DNA of 64,000 bases from Pleionea sediminis (GTDB lineage: Bacteria > Pseudomonadota > Gammaproteobacteria > Enterobacterales > Kangiellaceae). Below the pieces are notes generated by a model. It did not search any database and was not told the DNA's origin. It was given only the letters and a program-made list of their open reading frames with translations. Positions 19,418 to 27,444 of this stretch are shown in pieces. Within the stretch, counting starts at the first letter, position 1. Every line of letters starts with the position of its first letter. The translations under genes were made by a program, and so were the position numbers. Location of the stretch: contig NZ_SUNB01000009.1 of assembly GCF_007570825.1 (NCBI RefSeq), forward strand, positions 1 through 64,000, read 5' to 3'.

Positions 19418-19540
19418 ATGATATTCCTAGTAATTAAAGACGCTAGCAAGAAATGGATAATGCCGATTCAAAACTGGCGTCACACGATGAGTCGTTAAAT
19501 TATTGAGTTCGAGGAACGACTCGAAAAATATATTAACTAA
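19418..19540 (+). pseudogene. C-terminal remnant of a second IS256-family transposase
   Basis: Plus-strand codons encode ASKKWIMPIQNWRHTMSR, a stop, then IIEFEERLEKYIN and a stop. This parallels the IS256 transposase C terminus seen on the minus strand just to the right (ASKKWTMPVQNWNLTLSQLA ... FEGRL). The in-frame stop at 19496 and the missing N-terminal 90% mark it as a relic. It is in the opposite orientation to, and not part of, the adjacent element. Confidence 0.65.
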
Positions 19541-19558
19541 ATGATAGTCACACAGAAT

Positions 19559-20848
19559 GAGAGCGTTCAGAATTCTGTGTCAGCCTAAGTTTTTAAAGTT
19601 CTAGCTCACCATCTAATCGCCCTTCGAAGTGGATGGCAAGTTGCGACAATGTAAGGTTCCAATTTTGAACGGGCATTGTCCACTTCTTCGAAGCATTTAA
19701 TATGCCCGCATACAGTAATTTCATCAAGCTATTTTCATTAGGAAACGCACCTTTGGTTTTAGTCATTTTTCTAAATTGGCGATGAACCGCCTCTATAGCA
19801 TTAGTGGTATAAATCGCTTTGCGCACATAGTCAGGATATTTGAAGTAGACGGATAAGTTATCCCATTTGCGGCGCCAGGAGTCGATAACAATCGGGTATT
19901 GGCTTCCCCATTTTGCATCCAATTCATCCAAAGCAGTTTCAGCGGCGCTTTTATTCGTTGCTCGATAAACTGGTTTGAGGTCAGCCATAAAGGCTTTCTG
20001 ATGCTTGGAGCCGACGTACCTCATCGAGTTTCGAATTTGATGAATCACGCATTGTTGAACTTCGGTTTTTGGGTAAATCGTTGCTATCGCTTCAGGGAAT
20101 CCTTTCAAGCCATCAACGCAGGCGATTAAGATATCGTTGACGCCACGATTATGTAAATCGGTCAATACACTGAGCCAGTAATTAGCGCCTTCTGACTCTG
20201 AAAGATAAAGTCCTAATAATTCTTTCTTGCCTTCAATGGATACGCCTAGCACGGTGTAAACAGCTTTGCTGACGAAATGACCACTGCTTTCACTTTATAG
20301 TGGATTGCATCGAGCCAGACGAATGGATAAATTGAATCGAGTTGACGTTCCTGCCTGGCTTTGAGTTCAGGCAGCAATTGGTCAGTAACACCTGTGATGG
20401 TTGCTTCGGAAACTTCGATACCGTATAACTCTTGAACGTGACCACGAATATCGCGATAGCTCATGCAGAGTGCGTACATGGAAAGGATTTTACGGTCAAT
20501 TTCGTCGGTGAGTTTGGTTTGATTTTTCTTAACTAACTGAGGCTCGAACGTGCCTGCCCGATCTCGCGGCGTTTCCAATTCAAACTGACCAACACTCGAT
20601 TTAATCGTTTTCTTGCTACTACCGTTTTTATGATTGGGCTCTGCTTCTAATTCGAGATGTTGATTGAGCTCAGCCTTGAGGGAAGCTTCAGTGAGCTGTT
20701 TGATTAGAGGTGTTAAGACGCCATCTTCAGCGGTCAGCGCCTCCTGATTGAAGTTGTTTTAATGCTTTATTAAAGTCGAATTCTTGAGTCTTATGCCATT
20801 CCTGTTTTTAACAGTTTACTGAAATGACACAGATTTCTAAACACTACT
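19559..20848 (-). mobile_element. IS256-family insertion sequence (inactivated) with 8-bp target duplication
   Basis: The element is 1290 bp. Its ends form an imperfect inverted repeat (18 of 24 matches), 19559-19582 against the reverse complement of 20825-20848, both ending in TCTGTGTCA. The octamer CACAGAAT flanks it directly on both sides (19551-19558 and 20849-20856), the 8-bp duplication expected of the IS256 family. Intact ends and duplication indicate a single, comparatively recent insertion. The internal transposase is frameshifted. Confidence 0.85.
19593..20800 (-). pseudogene. IS256-family transposase, frameshifted
   Basis: Read on the minus strand, the gene covers the whole mutator-type transposase: FDFNKALKQLQSG, EDGVLTPLIKQLTEASLKAEL, ETPRDRAGTFEPQLVKKNQT, the catalytic-region FVWLDAIHYKVK, VLGVSIEGKKELLGLYLSE, CVDGLKGFPEAI and the tail NAIEAVHRQFRKMTK. 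Two frame breaks split it. One is near 20742, before LTAEDGVLTPL. The other is near 20285-20300, where HYKVK must change frame to reach SGHFVSKAVYTVLG. IS256 transposases are about 400 residues, so little is missing apart from the frame, but no active enzyme should be made. Confidence 0.85.
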
Positions 20849-20894
20849 CACAGAATCTGTTACAGTCTCGTTTCGTTAGACTCTGTATTTAGGA

Positions 20895-21395
20895 TTAAAA
20901 CTCTGAGTAGTTAATAATCGATTCTATTTCGGACTTTATTGCTGATAGGTTGCATGGTTCTAACCCTTCTTTCCACGAATTGAATTTATCATTGAAGTAT
21001 AAGTTAGGACCTTTTTCTTTGGCTTCTCGTAAATCTTCATAAATATCTAATTCGGACTCGTCGCACTCTGAAATGTTCTCATATATGACTCCACTCAACT
21101 CCTCATAATGAACAATATTATCTTCCAGCCACAATAAACTACACCAAGGGTCTTCATCTCCAATGATATAGGCTTTTACAAATGGAACTCCATTTTTAGA
21201 AAGTCTTTGCATTACAGTCTCAATATCATTTTCTACTGATGAGCCTCCCAAAACAGAAATTTCTACAAGTTTATTATGTTCTTTCACTTCTTCGATCGAT
21301 GAATCGAGATCGGATAGTAAAGTATTGATTACAAATTCATTCATATCTGCTATTTTTATATCATTCCTGAAATATACTGTTCCGTAAGTCTCCAA
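20895..21395 (-). CDS. Acidic cytosolic protein of unknown function
   Basis: The protein has 166 residues with no signal peptide or membrane segment. It is rich in Asp and Glu (DESELDIYEDLREAKEKG) and ends in a helix (SAIKSEIESIINYSEF). Size, acidity and position beside toxin/immunity cassettes and a mobile element resemble stray immunity genes, but no toxin partner is visible next to it. I do not recognise a family. It lies on the opposite strand to its neighbours and begins about 90 bp from the small membrane gene at 21485, divergently oriented. Confidence 0.6.
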   Translation of the reverse strand: METYGTVYFRNDIKIADMNEFVINTLLSDLDSSIEEVKEHNKLVEISVLGGSSVENDIETVMQRLSKNGVPFVKAYIIGDEDPWCSLLWLEDNIVHYEELSGVIYENISECDESELDIYEDLREAKEKGPNLYFNDKFNSWKEGLEPCNLSAIKSEIESIINYSEF

Positions 21396-21484
21396 GGTGA
21401 GTGCTCCATTAACGTTTTGAGATTTGATAACCTAACACTAAGTATTAAATCAACTAAAATCAAGTCGTATATAGAGGAAATATA

Positions 21485-21730
21485 TTGAAACGAAAGTGGA
21501 CAGTTAAAAGCGTTATTATTCTTTTATTTCTATTGGCTCTTCTTCGTGAGTCGATACAGTCATTGCTTTATATAATTAAAGGTGAGGGTAGCACCTTAGT
21601 GGCAGTAATAAGCGGTGTACAGCTTAGCCACATTCAAATATTTATCATTTCCATTATATTACTAGTACTATCTTTAGCTCTTGTGTTTTATTTTGACCGA
21701 AAAAATAAACCTAATCCTAAAAACGATTGA
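21485..21730 (+). CDS. Small two-helix membrane protein, paralogue of 17327-17539
   Basis: The protein has 81 residues. TTG 21485 is supported by GAGGA about 7 bp upstream. Two hydrophobic helices (about 10-30 and 52-70) flank a short extracytoplasmic loop, and the C-terminal tail is basic and Pro/Asn-rich. It aligns with the product of 17327-17539 (LLFLLALLRESIQS versus LLFLMAFLRKVLQS). A pair of homologous small membrane proteins at the two ends of the cassette region suggests part of a duplicated module. Function is unknown. Confidence 0.55.
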   Translation: MKRKWTVKSVIILLFLLALLRESIQSLLYIIKGEGSTLVAVISGVQLSHIQIFIISIILLVLSLALVFYFDRKNKPNPKND

Positions 21731-22106
21731 TTTACTGATAATTAATTGTGAACTTCCGGCGAACCACGCCTAGTTAATTTTGCTGAATCGTCTTAACCTC
21801 ATCTCCTACCGTTTTGCTAGGAGTGACCTTTACCCTACATTAGAAAAACTCAACTTGCGTGTGGTTCTGTTTATAGGGGCAAGGTCCGTGGCAGAACATG
21901 CTCAATATCGGGATTAAGATGATGTTATTTTTGCACTTGATCCTTTATTTATTGGTATATATCATCTGCATTTCGGATATATTTGGCAAAAGCCAATTAA
22001 AAGGAATTTAAAGCAGCGTTTGAAACTGCTTTTGTTGATCGAAATTTATACACCTAATCTTAGTTTTTCATTAAGGTTTACCATATTATTTTCTAGAGGA
22101 ATCGGA
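21731..22106. other. Intergenic region, no gene seen
   Basis: About 376 bp with no convincing ORF, terminator or RNA motif. A frame from TTG 22020 runs into the next gene, but its first 29 residues look non-coding and the real start is ATG 22107. Confidence 0.5.
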
Positions 22107-22451
22107 ATGAAAGTTTCACTCTTTTTATTTGCAATTCTAATTGCTGGCTCTGTAAGTGCCGAAAGCAATATTTCAAGCTGTGTAAGTTCAGATACAGAAA
22201 TCAGCGTTTTAAATCACGGCCAAAATATACAAACCGTGGTTATGAAAAGTGCGATGGTTTCAAAGCGCTTCACTGGTGAAATTCAGCCAACAACGGGTCT
22301 TTTATATTTAAAAGCTAAAGACGATAACAAGGCTAATGCACTAGTAATTCATAAAGTAGAAGCCAATAAATACCAGGTGAAATTTACAATGGACGGTGAA
22401 TCTGTATCACAAGTTATGGATTGCAAAGTCACTAGACCTATTAACGGATGA
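22107..22451 (+). CDS. Small exported protein of unknown function
   Basis: About 114 residues. ATG 22107 is chosen because AGAGGAATCGGA precedes it and a clean signal peptide follows (MKVSLFLFAILIAGSVSAE). The mature part is about 95 residues with two Cys (SSCVSS and MDCKV) that could pair in the periplasm, and mostly beta-strand-like sequence. It ends 12 bp before the next exported protein gene, so the two are probably co-transcribed. No family was recognised. Confidence 0.7.
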   Translation: MKVSLFLFAILIAGSVSAESNISSCVSSDTEISVLNHGQNIQTVVMKSAMVSKRFTGEIQPTTGLLYLKAKDDNKANALVIHKVEANKYQVKFTMDGESVSQVMDCKVTRPING

Positions 22452-22463
22452 TCGGAGACTAGA

Positions 22464-24347
22464 ATGAAATTTTCACTATTACAATGGATTGCACTAATTG
22501 GTTTTTCGATTAATGCATTTGCTGAAACACAGATAACAATGGATAGCGACTCTGGAGACTGGGTTGGTGGTGGTAGTTCTTATGAGCTTACCGAAAGTAC
22601 AGGTAGCTTTACCATTAGCCCGTCCCAGAATAATTTGATTGTTAATTATTCTGGTAGCGATTCTTCCGATTTTCGTTATGAGTTTGTAGCACCTAACGAT
22701 CGTGACCTGGAAGCTGGTGCTTACCTTAATGCTCAACGCGCTCCTTTTCGTGGTCCTCTAAATCCAGGTTTATCAATTACAGGAAATGGTCGAGGATGTA
22801 ACACAATTAGCGGCTATTTCTACATTTATGAATACTCATTTAATGAAAGTAATCCTGTTATTGCGATTGATTTCGTTCAATTTTGCGATAGTACAGTTAG
22901 CAGTTTAACAGGTTCGATTCGTATTAATTCAAGTCTCCCTGTCCCTTATAACTTACCATTTTCCGTTATAGATGGTCCCTCATCGGTTCAGGAGTCAGAA
23001 GGATTTTCTCTAAACGGCGGATTTTCTTCTGGAGGAACAAGTGATATTACCGGTTATCACTGGACGCAGGTCTCAGGTCCAAGTGTCGAATTTTCCCAAC
23101 CTAATAGTTCGTCGACAGAAGTTTCTATTACCGAGTTAGTGGCCCTGGGAGGAGAAGACATTGTTGTTGAGTTAGAAATTACAACTGATAATAGTGGCTC
23201 TGATAGCTCGCAGTTTACGGTTAATGCAAAGAGTAAAAGTGATCCTTATAGTTTCTTTCTAATGGAAAGTGCTTCGGGTGACTATATTGGTCAAGGCAGA
23301 CGCTGGTTTTATGATGAGTCTAACTCAACGATAGGAATATCACGTAATTATGATAAAGGGGTGTCTTTAAACATTAATGGAGATTCATGGTGGAGCGCTG
23401 ATTTTGCGGCTCCTGGTGATGCTGAGCTTACCGTTGGTCTATACGACCCTGCGACTCGTTTCCCGTTCCAAGATGCGGATGATGCGGGATTAAGTATTTC
23501 TGGCGATGGAAGGGGATGTAATCGATCTTATGGTTCATTCGAAGTGTCGTCTATGGTTTGGGATGGACAGTCTCCAGTATCGTTTCGGGCAACGTATGAG
23601 CAACATTGTGAATCGATGTCTGCACCTTTGTTGTCTGGCGAAATTGCTTACAATTCGCTACATCCCAGTGTACCTACTGCGAGTGCAGGTGATGACCTAA
23701 CCATCAATGAAGGCGAAACCTTGTCGTTGAATGGATCTGGTTCCTATGACAGTGATGGCTCTATCGCTATTTATCAGTGGTCAATCGATGATCCCGAAAC
23801 GACGATTAATTCATCGGATACTTCGAGGGCAAATCTTGATGCGCCAACACTGGGTGATCGCGTTAGTAGTAAAGTATTCACGGCGACATTATTGATTATT
23901 GATGATCTTGGTTATCAAGCGAAAGACGACGTGAAAATTACAGTCTTACAAAACAATGCTGCGCCTATAGCTAATGATGATTCAGCCCAAGTGAGCGTTG
24001 GTGGGAGTGTCGATTTAATGCCATTATTAAATGATCAGGATTCTGATGGAAGAATCTTGATGGATTCTATTATTATCACTTCGCAACCCAGTTTTGGTAA
24101 CGTTATCGTTGAGTCTGATGGAACCGTTAAATATACTCATACGGGAAGCGCAACAGGGGAAGATTCATTCACTTATAAAGTGAGTGATAATGACGGTGAG
24201 ATTTCCAATTCTGCGACTTTTAAATTAACGATTAGTAACTCGGCTCCTTCTGATGATTCGACAGACTCAAATGGTTCAGGCGGTCCAATTAACTTGTGGT
24301 TTATGCTTTTAGTAATGTTATGCGCAACTAGAGCAAGAAATCGATAG
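22464..24347 (+). CDS. Exported PKD/cadherin-like repeat protein with GlyGly-CTERM-like tail
   Basis: The protein has 627 residues: a signal peptide (about 1-20), then two copies of a roughly 125-residue domain (about 27-155 and 268-395). Both copies share D(W/Y)(V/I)G(G/Q)G, (F/Y)(R/W)...APxD, GLSI(T/S)G(N/D)GRGCN and a late single Cys. A PKD-like segment lies between them (about 160-255). A second PKD (ANEGETLSLNGSGSYDSDGS-type, about 410-500) and a cadherin/Big-9-like domain (PIANDDSAQVSVGGSVDL) follow. The end, SGGPINLWFMLLVMLCATRARNR, is a Gly-Gly, hydrophobic helix, basic tail typical of GlyGly-CTERM rhombosortase substrates. A cell-surface, ligand-binding role is inferred; no catalytic motif is visible. 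Confidence 0.75.
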   Translation: MKFSLLQWIALIGFSINAFAETQITMDSDSGDWVGGGSSYELTESTGSFTISPSQNNLIVNYSGSDSSDFRYEFVAPNDRDLEAGAYLNAQRAPFRGPLNPGLSITGNGRGCNTISGYFYIYEYSFNESNPVIAIDFVQFCDSTVSSLTGSIRINSSLPVPYNLPFSVIDGPSSVQESEGFSLNGGFSSGGTSDITGYHWTQVSGPSVEFSQPNSSSTEVSITELVALGGEDIVVELEITTDNSGSDSSQFTVNAKSKSDPYSFFLMESASGDYIGQGRRWFYDESNSTIGISRNYDKGVSLNINGDSWWSADFAAPGDAELTVGLYDPATRFPFQDADDAGLSISGDGRGCNRSYGSFEVSSMVWDGQSPVSFRATYEQHCESMSAPLLSGEIAYNSLHPSVPTASAGDDLTINEGETLSLNGSGSYDSDGSIAIYQWSIDDPETTINSSDTSRANLDAPTLGDRVSSKVFTATLLIIDDLGYQAKDDVKITVLQNNAAPIANDDSAQVSVGGSVDLMPLLNDQDSDGRILMDSIIITSQPSFGNVIVESDGTVKYTHTGSATGEDSFTYKVSDNDGEISNSATFKLTISNSAPSDDSTDSNGSGGPINLWFMLLVMLCATRARNR

Positions 24348-24363
24348 ATGTCTGACGAGAGAG

Positions 24364-24393
24364 TTAAGAAAGGGCGGCAACGCCCTTTCTTAA
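24364..24393 (+). terminator. Perfect 13-bp inverted repeat terminator
   Basis: TTAAGAAAGGGCG, loop GCAA, CGCCCTTTCTTAA. The stem begins 16 bp after the stop of the PKD protein gene; the A/T-rich arms make it potentially bidirectional. Confidence 0.85.
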
Positions 24394-24597
24394 TACTTAA
24401 CTTTTGGCGATGAGGAGCGGCAGACTCTTAACAAATCGCTGTGAGATACTATACATAGCTAGCGAACTAATTCACTATTTAGCAATTATTCTAAACTTAA
24501 GTAAACAAGCCATTTAAAGAAACATTTCACAAAGAAATCTTATTATATTTCACATTTAAGCAAGTCAGAATAACTCTTTCTAACTCTATTGGCTATA

Positions 24598-24786
24598 CTA
24601 TAAAGCATCTTTGATGCTTTTAATTTTAACACTATCCTGATGGGCTATTGCACTACACACAGTTAAGTTGTCTAGTTCAACCTCTCTTAAGGTCAATAGA
24701 TATTTAAAGTCAGTGACAGTAAAGTTCAATGCCTCTCCTAACGTGCGCTCCATCATTTTGATGCTAAAATAAGGCGCAAGAGCCAC
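24598..24786 (-). CDS. Possible small protein of unknown function
   Basis: This is a 62-residue frame with a GTG start, or 52 residues from an internal ATG pair (MMERTLGEALNFTVTDFKYL). Composition looks protein-like and there is no membrane segment, but no Shine-Dalgarno is visible at either start. It would be divergent from the signal peptidase gene. It is kept only as a candidate. Confidence 0.25.
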   Translation of the reverse strand: MALAPYFSIKMMERTLGEALNFTVTDFKYLLTLREVELDNLTVCSAIAHQDSVKIKSIKDAL

Positions 24787-24811
24787 TCAATCTAGATATA
24801 TATTCTTGCTA

Positions 24812-25570
24812 ATGCCTGCTTCATTAAATTTATGGTTTTTGATGAGAAAGCTCATGCTGATTGCAACCAACCTATTCATACCGGGTTGGGGCTTATGGCT
24901 AATGGGTTTTTATCGAACCGGTGTATTAGTATTTGCTGTTTATGTTGGACTATTACTGGCTTTTTCCTGGACAGGCTTATTATTAATACAGACGGGTACT
25001 ATTGGTTTTCTTCTGTGTCATGCTGCTTTGGCTATCTATAGCATTATTCGCGGTTGGTCTGAACATCGTCCGGTTCGTTTTTTATGGAACGGACTGGTTC
25101 GACTAATTACTTCTCTCCAATATCTAACTATTCTTATTATTCTGGCTGTTTTTAAAGCTAAGTTACTAGGATGGCAGGTATACCAAATACCATCTCCTTC
25201 GATGGCGCCTGCTTTACAAATAGGCGATATCATCATCGCAGATACCCGCCCATGGGTAGTCAATTCAATAATCCGAGGCGATATAATGGTGTTTTACCCT
25301 CCCAACATCGATAGCTATGTTTACATCAAACGTGTGATGGGTGTTGCTGGCGATAAACTTGCCATCAATGAGGGCGAGTTATTGGTAAATGATAACTCTA
25401 TGGCAACGGGATTAAGAACTCAATCCATGTCAGAGCGCACCATATTGCCAGCTCATTTTTTTATGATGGGGGATAATCACAGTCAAAGTCGAGACAGTCG
25501 CTTTTGGGGTGATGTTGGCCAGGATCGTATGGTGGCTAAGTTCTATCGTGTGGTGTATCGAAAAAATTAA
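24812..25570 (+). CDS. lepB: Signal peptidase I (S26A) with extra N-terminal membrane helices
   Basis: About 252 residues. It cleaves signal peptides at the outer face of the inner membrane. The S26A boxes are all present: PSPSMAPALQIGDIIIAD (Ser 130), YVYIKRVMGVAGD (Lys 173) and MMGDNHSQSRDSRFWGDV (from about 218). The N-terminal 110 residues hold three or four hydrophobic helices, more than in a standard LepB. The gene is not near lepA or rnc, so it is probably a paralogue. ATG 24812 is preferred to TTG 24806, and ATG 24842 is another option; none has a good Shine-Dalgarno. Its place beside exported-protein genes suggests dedicated processing, which is inference. Confidence 0.85.
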   Translation: MPASLNLWFLMRKLMLIATNLFIPGWGLWLMGFYRTGVLVFAVYVGLLLAFSWTGLLLIQTGTIGFLLCHAALAIYSIIRGWSEHRPVRFLWNGLVRLITSLQYLTILIILAVFKAKLLGWQVYQIPSPSMAPALQIGDIIIADTRPWVVNSIIRGDIMVFYPPNIDSYVYIKRVMGVAGDKLAINEGELLVNDNSMATGLRTQSMSERTILPAHFFMMGDNHSQSRDSRFWGDVGQDRMVAKFYRVVYRKN

Positions 25571-25634
25571 AATGAGATATATTTAATGACTCGAAATACA
25601 GGGATATCTATAGTTTTATTAGAGGTGCATTAAG

Positions 25635-26351
25635 ATGTCTTTAAATACTATAGGTCTCAAATATGATGATATTCACTATGGGTCTCAACTAAATAAAAAT
25701 TACTTGGTTGAGAAAGGTGTTAACCATAATTTCTTGGATGCCTTTCAATCTGGACTCGAGTCTATTTTTTCTAATTTAAAAACTAATCAAAGTAGAACAT
25801 TTGAAAAACTATTTGCTGCGAAAGAGTATGCACTTTTAGAAACTAAAGAATTCGATGGTACAAGTCTATTTACTTTAACTCTTCTCTATGAGAGCGGTTT
25901 GCTATCGAGTAACTTAATTAACGGTAGAACTATTAGTAGGAGAGTAAAAAGTCAAAAGGTTATTCCTAAAACACTGGAATTTTTAGACGTTAGATTGCAT
26001 GGTTACTATCAATATTTGAATGGGTTAAGTGTTACAAAGAATAATAATCCATTCGTTTTAGAAAATTATTTATTGCCAAGGTCTTTCAACGCGTTTGATG
26101 AACTAGATAGTTACATGAAAGATCATGAATTAAACATTAAGTTTAAAGGGGATGTAAACGTTGATTCTAAAAGCTTGTTAGTATGGATATACTGCAATCA
26201 AGATAGACTTATACTAATTGATAAAAATAGCCCTGATAAAGCGCTGTTGGAAGCGTGTGTAGCTAATAACGGTAACTATGAGTTAAAAAATTTATCAGTA
26301 GAGGATATTGATATTTATTGTGCGAATATCATTTCTAACTTTGGGTGTTAG
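25635..26351 (+). CDS. Hypothetical cytosolic protein
   Basis: The protein has 238 residues and starts at ATG 25635 with AGAGGTG 7 bp upstream. It has no signal peptide, membrane helix or repeated motif. It is lysine- and asparagine-rich and AT-rich at the DNA level, like the toxin-region accessory genes. It contains one regular beta/alpha stretch near 180-215 (KSLLVWIYCNQDRLILIDK). It ends 15 bp before the left end of a RAYT element. No family was recognised. Confidence 0.6.
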   Translation: MSLNTIGLKYDDIHYGSQLNKNYLVEKGVNHNFLDAFQSGLESIFSNLKTNQSRTFEKLFAAKEYALLETKEFDGTSLFTLTLLYESGLLSSNLINGRTISRRVKSQKVIPKTLEFLDVRLHGYYQYLNGLSVTKNNNPFVLENYLLPRSFNAFDELDSYMKDHELNIKFKGDVNVDSKSLLVWIYCNQDRLILIDKNSPDKALLEACVANNGNYELKNLSVEDIDIYCANIISNFGC

Positions 26352-26366
26352 ATAATAATAAGATCT

Positions 26367-27344
26367 GGGGTCAGGTCACTGGATAAATAATATAGCTTAT
26401 TATAGATTTAAAACATGGCCAGACCTGATCGAATAGAATACGAAGATGCGACTTATCATGTGATGAATCGTGGCCGTGGTCGTCAGATGATATTTCATGA
26501 TGAGGATTACTATAAGGCCTTTGAAACGACCCTTCTGAAGCAAATAAACGTATTGACGTACATATTCATGCTTACTGTCTAATGGGCAATCATTACCACT
26601 TACTTCTGCAAACCCCGAGGGCCAACCTTGCTCGTGTCATGCGGCATATCAATGGCGTATACACACAGCGCTATAACCGTCTTAAAAAAAACGGATGGCG
26701 CTCTCTTTAGGGGGCGCTACAAATCACTCCTGGTGGAAGATGATATCGATGCACTCTATGTCAGTCGTTATATACATCGAAACCCTATCGACATGAAGCG
26801 ACCTTTGGTTACTCGATTAGAAGAGTATCGGCATTCAAGTTATCCCGCTTATATCAACAAGTCGAAAGTACCGGAATGGTAATCGAGAGACTTCCTGTAT
26901 GGATTGGAAGGCTCTGCGAAACGATATTCTGGAATGCGCCAGTTTGTTGAGGTAGGTGTCGATGAGAACACGGCTAAACTGTACAGTAAGAAGAGATGGT
27001 CTATGGTGTACGGTAGCGAAGACTTTCGACAATGGGTGGCTGATGAAAAGCTGAAACAAAAATCGGTAACGAAAAAAGCTTCCATAGTGAGTAATCGACC
27101 ATCAATCGAACAGGTAATAGTCGTTGTCTGTGACTACTATAAAATAAGCTATGGTGATGTTATTGCTGTTCATAAGGGTAGAGGCGTTAAGAATCGTCCT
27201 AGAAATGTTGCCATTTATTTTTGTCAGGAAGTCGCTGACAAGACATTACGAGCAAGTTAAGAAAGCAAGTGAAAACCGACGCAAAAATGCAGAAGGATAT
27301 CGATGAAATAAGTCGATTAATTATTGAAACCGTGACCTGACCCC
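26367..27344 (+). mobile_element. RAYT element, copy 1 (degenerate)
   Basis: The element is 978 bp and bounded by a perfect 13-bp inverted repeat, GGGGTCAGGTCAC (26367-26379) and GTGACCTGACCCC (27332-27344). It is nearly identical to copy 2 at 30756-31786 but lacks about 55 bp in the 3' part of the gene. REP-associated tyrosine transposases act on REP/REPIN sequences with such palindromic ends. Confidence 0.8.
26415..27340 (+). pseudogene. REP-associated tyrosine transposase, multiply disrupted (copy 1)
   Basis: It begins MARPDRIEYEDATYHVMNRG, then a 1-bp deletion near 26530 and a 1-bp insertion in the A run near 26690 break the frame. After the frame breaks the HUH/Y1 region is recognisable (HAYCLMGNHYHLLLQTP, NGVYTQRYNR). 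A TAA at 26880 interrupts the join to SRDFLYGLEGSAKRYSGMRQ, and about 55 bp are deleted near 27246 inside the C-terminal DnaA-like helix-turn-helix. It cannot encode a working enzyme. Confidence 0.8.
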
Positions 27345-27444
27345 TATGGTTTTTTGTAAAATGTGAATTACGTTTATACACTCTTAAAGAAATGTGATTG
27401 CATGCAAGTAAAGTATTTACTTTAGAAAGTTATTCCTTCAAGGA

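Noticed and set aside
27406-27422. AAGTAAA-GTA-TTTACTT palindrome near the end of the oxidoreductase gene
   Set aside because: An all-A/T stem without a T run; too weak to call a terminator, and common by chance in AT-rich DNA.
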